In this document: one piece after another, positions 58,683 to 64,000 of the stretch
Layout of the letters: each line of letters starts with the position of its first letter
How positions within the stretch are numbered: the stretch's first letter is position 1
From: UBA11606 sp965243715
Lineage (GTDB): Bacteria; Actinomycetota; Acidimicrobiia; Acidimicrobiales; Aldehydirespiratoraceae
Length of the DNA: 64,000 nt
Reading direction: 5' to 3'
Assembly (NCBI GenBank): GCA_965243715.1
Contig: CBDEVU010000018.1
Span: forward strand, 124,001 to 188,000
Program-made: the position numbers and the translations under genes
The notes under the pieces: model-generated
Seen by the model: the letters and a program-made list of their open reading frames with translations, nothing else
The model's database searches: none
What the model was told of the DNA's origin: nothing

Positions 58683-59997
58683 CCCATTTCGCCGCATAGC
58701 TGAGCGTGCGTCGCCCTGGCTGCCAGCAGACAGTGTGCCAGCAGACAGTGTGGCGGCCTTTCGGGTGGGTTACGGCTTGCTGGCCACGGTGGGCGCGCTA
58801 CGGTTCCTGGCCAAGGGATGGGTCGACACGCTCTACCTCGGGCCCGAGAATCACCTCCGCTACGCCGGTTTTGGCTGGGTTGAACCGTTGCCGCCCGGTT
58901 GGATGCACCTTCACCTAGTTGGCTTGGCCGTTCTCGGGTTATGCATCGCCGTTGGTTACCGCTCGCGAATGGCCGCGGCGCTCTATGTCGTGGGGTTTGG
59001 CTACACCGAGCTAATCGACGCCACCCTGTACCTAAACCATTACTGGTTCGTCACGCTCAGCGGTGTCCTTATCGTGATCCTTCCCGTTCATGGCCGCTTC
59101 AGCGTTGATGTGAAGAGCGGTAGAAGGCCTGAGGTTGGTTGGGTACCCGCTTGGGTCAGTTGGTCGATCCGGGGTCAGTTGGCCGTAGTTTACTTGTTCG
59201 CCGGGATCGCCAAACTCAACGCCGATTGGCTCTTCGAGGCGCAACCGATGGCTCTGTGGTTGGCGGACCGAACCCACCTGCCGCTAGTGGGATCCCTACT
59301 GGGAACGGCCGCCGTTGCCTACGCAGCGAGTTGGTTCGGGGCTCTGTTCGATCTCACCATCGTTTTTTGGCTGAGTTGGGCGCGGACCCGCCGGTACGCC
59401 TACGCGGTGGTGATTGGCTTCCATCTCACCACAGGGTGGCTTTTCGCTATCGGCATCTTCCCGTGGGTGATGATCGTTGCCACGCTGGTCTTCTTTCCCC
59501 CCGACTGGCCGCAACGGTTTGGAGTGAAACCAACCCGCCATGGCAACCACGCGAGAACCCCGTTCTCTTGGGTCCTCCTTATCGCAGCGATGCTGCAAAT
59601 CGTGCTACCTCTGCGCCACTACGCCGAACCGGGCAACGTGCGTTGGAACGAGGACGGCTACTACCTCTCGTGGCGTGTGATGCTCACCGAGAAAGCGGGC
59701 CACGGCACCTTCTTGGTGACCGACCCAGACACCGCAACTACCTGGGAAGTAGGGCCGGAGCTAGTGCTCGCCGACTGGCAGGCGACGCCCGCGCTGGTGC
59801 GTCCCGATCTCATTTTGGCCACCGCCTTGCTGATCGAAGAGTACTACGGCGACGAGTTCGGTGATCTTGAGATCCGGGCCGACGTTCGGGTGTCGATGAA
59901 CGGACGAGCGGCTGTGCCCATGATCGACCCTACGGTTGATCTCACTTCCCTCGACCGAGGTTCCGGTGTCGAACAGTTCACCCTTGATCCAGCCTAA
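58657..59997 (+). CDS. HTTM-domain membrane protein
   Basis: A 446-residue member of the HTTM family (horizontally transferred transmembrane domain, related to vitamin K-dependent gamma-carboxylase). It has several membrane helices (for example AVLGLCIAVGYRSRMAAALY, FVTLSGVLIVILPVHGRFS) and a C-terminal soluble part. It is a usual last member of imelysin/di-haem operons. The start overlaps the second imelysin by 26 bp. CCAGCAGACAGTGTG is tandemly doubled at about 58723-58752, giving PADSVPADSV. Confidence 0.85.
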   Translation: MLTATARVSPFRRIAERASPWLPADSVPADSVAAFRVGYGLLATVGALRFLAKGWVDTLYLGPENHLRYAGFGWVEPLPPGWMHLHLVGLAVLGLCIAVGYRSRMAAALYVVGFGYTELIDATLYLNHYWFVTLSGVLIVILPVHGRFSVDVKSGRRPEVGWVPAWVSWSIRGQLAVVYLFAGIAKLNADWLFEAQPMALWLADRTHLPLVGSLLGTAAVAYAASWFGALFDLTIVFWLSWARTRRYAYAVVIGFHLTTGWLFAIGIFPWVMIVATLVFFPPDWPQRFGVKPTRHGNHARTPFSWVLLIAAMLQIVLPLRHYAEPGNVRWNEDGYYLSWRVMLTEKAGHGTFLVTDPDTATTWEVGPELVLADWQATPALVRPDLILATALLIEEYYGDEFGDLEIRADVRVSMNGRAAVPMIDPTVDLTSLDRGSGVEQFTLDPA

Positions 59998-60005
59998 GCC
60001 GCGAG

Positions 60006-61103
60006 TTAGAAATCCTCGTTGAAGCTAATCTCGCCCTCGACGCCGACCTGATAGGCCGACACGGTGCGCTCAAAGAAGTTCGAGAGTTCCTGCACGTCTT
60101 GGAGTTCCATGAACGCAAACGGGTTGCGGGAACCAAAGCGCTTCGGCAGGCCGAGTTGGCTGAGTCGCTGGTCGGCCACGAACTCGAGATACAACCGAGT
60201 GTCGCCGGTGGACATACCCGGGACCCCCTCGCTTAGTAGGTCCTCGGCGAACTGGAACTCGGCTTCGACGGCCTCTTCGAGCATTTCGGTAATGCGCGCC
60301 CCGAGTTCGTCGTCGAACAGTTCGGGCTCTTCGGCGCGGACCGTTTCGATGACTTCGAGTGCGAAGTTCATGTGCATCGACTCGTCGCGAAACACCCAGT
60401 TGGTGCCCGCCGCGAGACCGTTGAGCAGCCCTTTGGAACGAAGGAAATACACGTAAGCAAAGGCGGCGAAGAAGAACAAACCCTCGATACAGGTGGCGAA
60501 GCAGACCAAGTTCATAAGGAACCGCTTACGATCCTCGGGGGTCTCCAACGGGCCCGAACCAACCGAACCCATCCACTTGAAGCAGAACTCGGCCTTCTTG
60601 CGGATCGAGGGGATGTTCTCTATGGCGGCGAAGGCAGCGGCGCGTTCGTCGTGATCGGGAATGTAGTTGTCGAGCAGGTTCAGATAGAACTGAACGTGCA
60701 ACGCCTCTTCGTAAAGCTGGCGCGATAGGTACATCCGAGCTTCGGGCGAGTTGATGTGCTGGTAGAGGTTGAGGACGAGGTTGTTGGCAACGATCGAGTC
60801 GCCGGTGGCAAAGAACGCCACTAGGCGGCCGATGAGGTGCTTCTCGGCAGGCATGAGCTTGCGATCGAGGTCGGTGAGGTCGTCGGAGAAGTCGATTTCT
60901 TCAACGGTCCACGTGTTCTTGATGGCGTTTTTGTACATTTCGAAGAACTGCGGGTAGCGCATGGGTCGCAGGGTGAGATCGAAACCGGGATCAAGAATAT
61001 TGGCCCGCTGGATGACGAGAGCCGAGCCGTTGCCCGACGTGAAACGAGCTGTTTCAGGGTCGGTATGGGTAATGAAATCGTTGGATAGGGCCATTAGGTG
61101 CAT
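60006..61103 (-). CDS. nrdB: Ribonucleotide reductase class I beta subunit
   Basis: Radical-generating subunit of 365 residues. The di-metal ligands are visible in FATGDSIVANNLVLNLYQH, RQLYEEALHVQFYLNLLDNY (ExxH) and the helix AEFQFAEDLLSEGV; FRDESMHMNFALEVIE supplies the second ExxH-like site. The C-terminal tail ending SFNEDF is the part that docks into NrdA. It overlaps nrdA by 10 bp in one minus-strand operon. Confidence 0.93.
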   Translation of the reverse strand: MHLMALSNDFITHTDPETARFTSGNGSALVIQRANILDPGFDLTLRPMRYPQFFEMYKNAIKNTWTVEEIDFSDDLTDLDRKLMPAEKHLIGRLVAFFATGDSIVANNLVLNLYQHINSPEARMYLSRQLYEEALHVQFYLNLLDNYIPDHDERAAAFAAIENIPSIRKKAEFCFKWMGSVGSGPLETPEDRKRFLMNLVCFATCIEGLFFFAAFAYVYFLRSKGLLNGLAAGTNWVFRDESMHMNFALEVIETVRAEEPELFDDELGARITEMLEEAVEAEFQFAEDLLSEGVPGMSTGDTRLYLEFVADQRLSQLGLPKRFGSRNPFAFMELQDVQELSNFFERTVSAYQVGVEGEISFNEDF

Positions 61104-63520
61104 GCCTCGCAGTTCTCAGGGTTTTCGAGCGAGCAGGAGCGGGCGTCGGCGCCCCCCGGGCTCGGAGCAGTTGTGGTTGTGGTTTTGTTGATACGGGTCG
61201 CGGGTCGGCTACGCAGGTAGTAGGTGGTTTTTAGCCCGACCTTCCACGCGTACATATACATAGAGGACAGTTTGCCGATAGTGGGCGACTCCATGAAGAG
61301 GTTGAGCGACTGGCTCTGGTCGATGAAGGCTCCCCGGTTGGCGGCCATCTCGATGAGGCTCTTCATCGGGATCTCCCACGCCGTGCGATAGGTTGCTTTG
61401 AGAGCTTCGGGAATGCGGTCGACCGTTTGGATCGAGCCTTCGGCCTTCTTCACGTCAGCGATCATCTGGGCGTCCCACAGGCCCCGCCGTTGGAGTTCTT
61501 TCACCAGATAGCGGTTGATTTGCATGAACTCGCCCGAGAGTGTCTCGCGCTTGAACAGGTTGGAGACCTGCGGTTCGATGCATTCGTAACACCCCGCGAT
61601 CGAAGCAATCGTGGCGGTCGGGGCGATGGCGATCATGAGCGAGTTACGCAGACCGTGTCGGGCAATGCGCTCTCGCAACTCCGACCAGCGTTCGCCGTTA
61701 GTGGGTTTTGCTCCCCACAGGTCGAACTGCAGGTGGCCCGCCGCGGCCCGAGTTTGGGGGAAAGCCTCGTGGGGGCCGTTGGCTTCGGCCAACTCGGTGG
61801 AAGTCCAAAGCGCGTTGAAGTAGATCTCCTCGGAGATCCGCTGGCTGACGCCGCGGGCGGTCGGCGAATCGAAGGGCACGCCCAACTTGAAAAAGACGTC
61901 CTGTAACCCCATCAGGCCAAGGCCTATCGGACGCCAGCGGCGATTAGAAACGGCGGACTCATCGGTGGGGTAGTAGTTGATGTCGATGACGCGGTCGAGG
62001 AACGGCACGACCTGGCGGACGACTTCGCCGAGGCGCGGGTAGTCGATGCCGGTGACGCCTTCGGTCTCGACCACGAATTCGCCTAGGTTGATCGAACCAA
62101 GGTTGCACACCGCGGTCTCGTCTTGGCTCGTGACTTCGAGGATCTCGGTGCAAAGGTTGGATAGGTGAACAACGCGATCGCGGGCGTTGGCTGCGTTGGC
62201 CCCAGCGGTACCGGGTCCGGTCTGGTTGCATTTTTCGTTGGCTGGATCCTTGAAGGTCATCCAGCCGTTGCCGGTCTCGGCCAACGTCTTCATCATGCGG
62301 TGGTAGAGCTGGCGGGCCGGGACCTGCTTCTCGTACTGCTCGGCTGCTTCGGCCTTTTCGTAGATGGCGCGGAACTCATCGCCGAACGTGTCGATGAGTT
62401 CGGGCACCTTCTTGGGATCAAACAGCGACCACTGCCAGTCCTTCTCGACCCGTTCCATGAAAATGTTGGGGATCCAGTTGGCGATGTTGATGTTGTGGGT
62501 GCGGCGAGCGTGGTCGCCGGTGTTGTCGCGCAACTCGAGAAACTGTTCGATGTCGGCGTGCCACGCTTCGAGGTACACACACGCCGCCCCTTTACGGCGA
62601 CCGCCTTGGTTGACCGCCGCAACGGAGGCGTCGAGCGTCTTGAGCCACGGAACGATGCCGTTGGACAAGCCGTTGGTGCCAACAATGAGGCTGTTCTTAG
62701 ACCGCACGCGGTGCCAGGCCACGCCGATCCCCCCGGCGAATTTCGACAGCCGAGCAATGTCGGTGTAGCGCTGGTAGATGCCGTCGAGGGAGTCCTCGGG
62801 GGAGTCGAGCAGGTAGCAGCTAGACATCTGCGGGTGCGTGGTGCCGGAGTTGAAGAGGGTAGGGCTCGAGGGGAGGTAGGCCAACGACGACATGAGGTCG
62901 TAAAAGCCGATGGCTTCCTCGGGGCTGGTGGCTAGTCCGCAGGCGACACGAAGGAAGAAGTACTGCGGGGTTTCGATGACGTCGCGGGTTTGGGGATGAC
63001 ACAGCAGGTAACGGTCGTAGACGGTGCGTAGACCAAAGAACTCGAAATTCTTATCTCGTTGGCTGTTGATGGCGGCGTTCAACTCGGGACTGTGGGTGGT
63101 GACGAACTCGGCCACATCGTCGGCGATGAGGTTCAGTTGATGGCCGCGGGTGACCGATTCGGAGAACCACGGAATGTTCTGGTTGCGGACCTCTTTGTCG
63201 ATATAGGTGGCCAGCATGCGGGCTCCCAACTTGGAGTAGTTGGGTTCTTCGACGATGAGGCCCACAGCGGTACGAATCGATAGTTCGTCGAGTTCTTGGG
63301 TGGTGGCCCCATCGGCCAGCGCAGCGATGGTCCGAGTGGAGACGACCATGGGGTCGACCCCAAGCAGTCCCTCACTCGAGCGAGCCACCGCGTTGACGAT
63401 CTTGTTGACGTCAACGGGAACAAGGGCACCGTTGCGTTTTTTGACCCGCATCGTGGGTGCCAACTCGGGTGTGGTCACGCGGTCGTCGACGGCGGAAAGT
63501 CGTTCTTCGGCAATCGCCAT
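61094..63520 (-). CDS. nrdA: Ribonucleotide reductase class I alpha subunit
   Basis: Catalytic subunit of 808 residues reducing ribonucleotides. The N-terminal ATP-cone is at about 20-110 (MRVKKRNGALVPVDVNKIVN). The barrel has the cysteine and finger-loop motifs TSQDETAVCNLGSINLGEF and GLGLMGLQDVFFKLGVPFDS, with MIAIAPTATIASIAGCYECI near the end. The C-terminal redox cysteines are in SCSLENPENCEACT. GGAGGAGGA precedes the ATG. No clear NrdR box was seen upstream. Confidence 0.95.
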   Translation of the reverse strand: MAIAEERLSAVDDRVTTPELAPTMRVKKRNGALVPVDVNKIVNAVARSSEGLLGVDPMVVSTRTIAALADGATTQELDELSIRTAVGLIVEEPNYSKLGARMLATYIDKEVRNQNIPWFSESVTRGHQLNLIADDVAEFVTTHSPELNAAINSQRDKNFEFFGLRTVYDRYLLCHPQTRDVIETPQYFFLRVACGLATSPEEAIGFYDLMSSLAYLPSSPTLFNSGTTHPQMSSCYLLDSPEDSLDGIYQRYTDIARLSKFAGGIGVAWHRVRSKNSLIVGTNGLSNGIVPWLKTLDASVAAVNQGGRRKGAACVYLEAWHADIEQFLELRDNTGDHARRTHNINIANWIPNIFMERVEKDWQWSLFDPKKVPELIDTFGDEFRAIYEKAEAAEQYEKQVPARQLYHRMMKTLAETGNGWMTFKDPANEKCNQTGPGTAGANAANARDRVVHLSNLCTEILEVTSQDETAVCNLGSINLGEFVVETEGVTGIDYPRLGEVVRQVVPFLDRVIDINYYPTDESAVSNRRWRPIGLGLMGLQDVFFKLGVPFDSPTARGVSQRISEEIYFNALWTSTELAEANGPHEAFPQTRAAAGHLQFDLWGAKPTNGERWSELRERIARHGLRNSLMIAIAPTATIASIAGCYECIEPQVSNLFKRETLSGEFMQINRYLVKELQRRGLWDAQMIADVKKAEGSIQTVDRIPEALKATYRTAWEIPMKSLIEMAANRGAFIDQSQSLNLFMESPTIGKLSSMYMYAWKVGLKTTYYLRSRPATRINKTTTTTAPSPGGADARSCSLENPENCEACT

Positions 63521-63610
63521 AGTCCTCCTCCTCTGGCTAATCCGGGGTATCTAATTACAGACACGTAACTATGCCTGCGTCAAGCAGAATTTCCACCGGC
63601 CTAGCCCTGT

Positions 63611-64000
63611 TTAGAGGAAACGACGGATGAGTTTTTCCTTCTTTGCCGTGTACGGCGGGTACAAAAGTTTGGGGTCGATTCTGGTGGGCTTTTTCAACAC
63701 GGCTCGCAGGTTAGAGAACTCTTCGAACCCGGACCGTCCGTGGTAGCGACCGGTGCCGGACTCGCCCACCCCACCGAATGGCAACTCCGCGGGCCCGCAG
63801 TGCAACAGGACATGGTTTACTACGGTGCCTCCCGCTGACGTTTGGGCGATGACATGATCGGTAACTGTGTCATCTTCGCTGAACACGTACAGGGCGAGGG
63901 GTTTTTCGCCCGCGTTGATCATATCGATCGCGACGGCGACGGATTCAGTCGTCACAATTGGCAGCACCGGACCGAAGATCTCCTCGTTCATGATCGCCGC
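63611..64000 (-). CDS. Aldehyde dehydrogenase, C-terminal part (cut by window edge)
   Basis: The C-terminal 129 codons of a class 3-like aldehyde dehydrogenase. NEEIFGPVLPIVTTESVAVA is the typical end of the NAD-binding/catalytic border, then GGTVVNHVLLHCGPAELPFG and GVGESGTGRYHGRSGFEEFS; the end RIDPKLLYPPYTAKKEKLIR is typical of fatty-aldehyde or coniferyl-aldehyde types. The frame continues past the right edge, so the start and catalytic cysteine are outside. It is unrelated in detail to the deleted relic at 54 kb. Confidence 0.9.
   Translation of the reverse strand, partial: AAIMNEEIFGPVLPIVTTESVAVAIDMINAGEKPLALYVFSEDDTVTDHVIAQTSAGGTVVNHVLLHCGPAELPFGGVGESGTGRYHGRSGFEEFSNLRAVLKKPTRIDPKLLYPPYTAKKEKLIRRFL

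Noticed and set aside
1..64000. CRISPR arrays, prophage, rRNA operons, complete insertion sequences
   Set aside because: Looked for regularly spaced repeats, phage structural genes, rRNA motifs and paired transposase ends; none found beyond the truncated IS3 piece.

Overview
The window is a GC-rich actinobacterial chromosome segment. Several signs point to the class Acidimicrobiia, although no rRNA is present to prove it. These are the SCO1664/DUF3090/MSMEG_4193 trio known from mycothiol-using actinobacteria, an Rv2466c-type mycothiol-linked oxidoreductase, two F420-associated families, DUF222/HNH (13E12-type) genes, many GTG/TTG starts, and a large secreted protein ending in three SLH domains.

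Layout. 1-11.7 kb is housekeeping: a phosphodiesterase, a lipid-kinase-like protein, EtfBA, the SCO1664 trio, a family-5 uracil-DNA glycosylase, an FrhB-like iron-sulfur protein followed by a DsbA-family oxidoreductase, then metalloprotease-tilS-hpt-folE. 11.8-15.8 kb is a four-gene export cassette (lipoprotein, adaptor, ABC ATPase, FtsX-type permease) that separates folE from folP-(pseudophosphatase)-folB-folK. 18-35.9 kb is again core: scramblase-like protein, coaX, lysS, polyprenyl synthase, clpC, a lipoprotein/HAD fusion, radA, a Crp-type regulator, ispDF, rlmB, tRNA-Thr, otsB/otsA, and CIRCE-controlled groEL.

35.7-45.1 kb is an accessory and decaying zone. Two long direct copies, each holding a groEL 3' end, a nitrobindin 3' end and a DUF222/HNH gene, bracket a DNA adenine methyltransferase and a divergent restriction-endonuclease-like gene. 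Around them lie remnants of ATPases, an HTH antitoxin/PIN toxin pair, an AbiEi/AbiEii pair, an IS3 transposase and an fdhD tail. A promoter then leads into an 850-residue SLH surface protein with a G9 tract and an Ala/Val-rich insert of odd codon use.

47.8-64 kb is metabolic: methylmalonyl-CoA mutase (mutA, mutB, meaB), a CcdA-like and thioredoxin pair, an internally deleted aldehyde dehydrogenase relic, a class IV aminotransferase, an iron-type operon (imelysin, di-haem protein, imelysin, HTTM) behind an 18-bp palindrome, nrdAB, and the end of an aldehyde dehydrogenase at the window edge.

The most striking observation is at 6583-7215 (minus strand). The Rv2466c-like oxidoreductase reads through a single in-frame TGA exactly at the first active-site cysteine, giving U-P-W-C, and a SECIS-like hairpin with a GUU loop starts 14 nt downstream of the TGA. 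This looks like a selenoprotein that an automatic caller would truncate to a GTG start at 7152.
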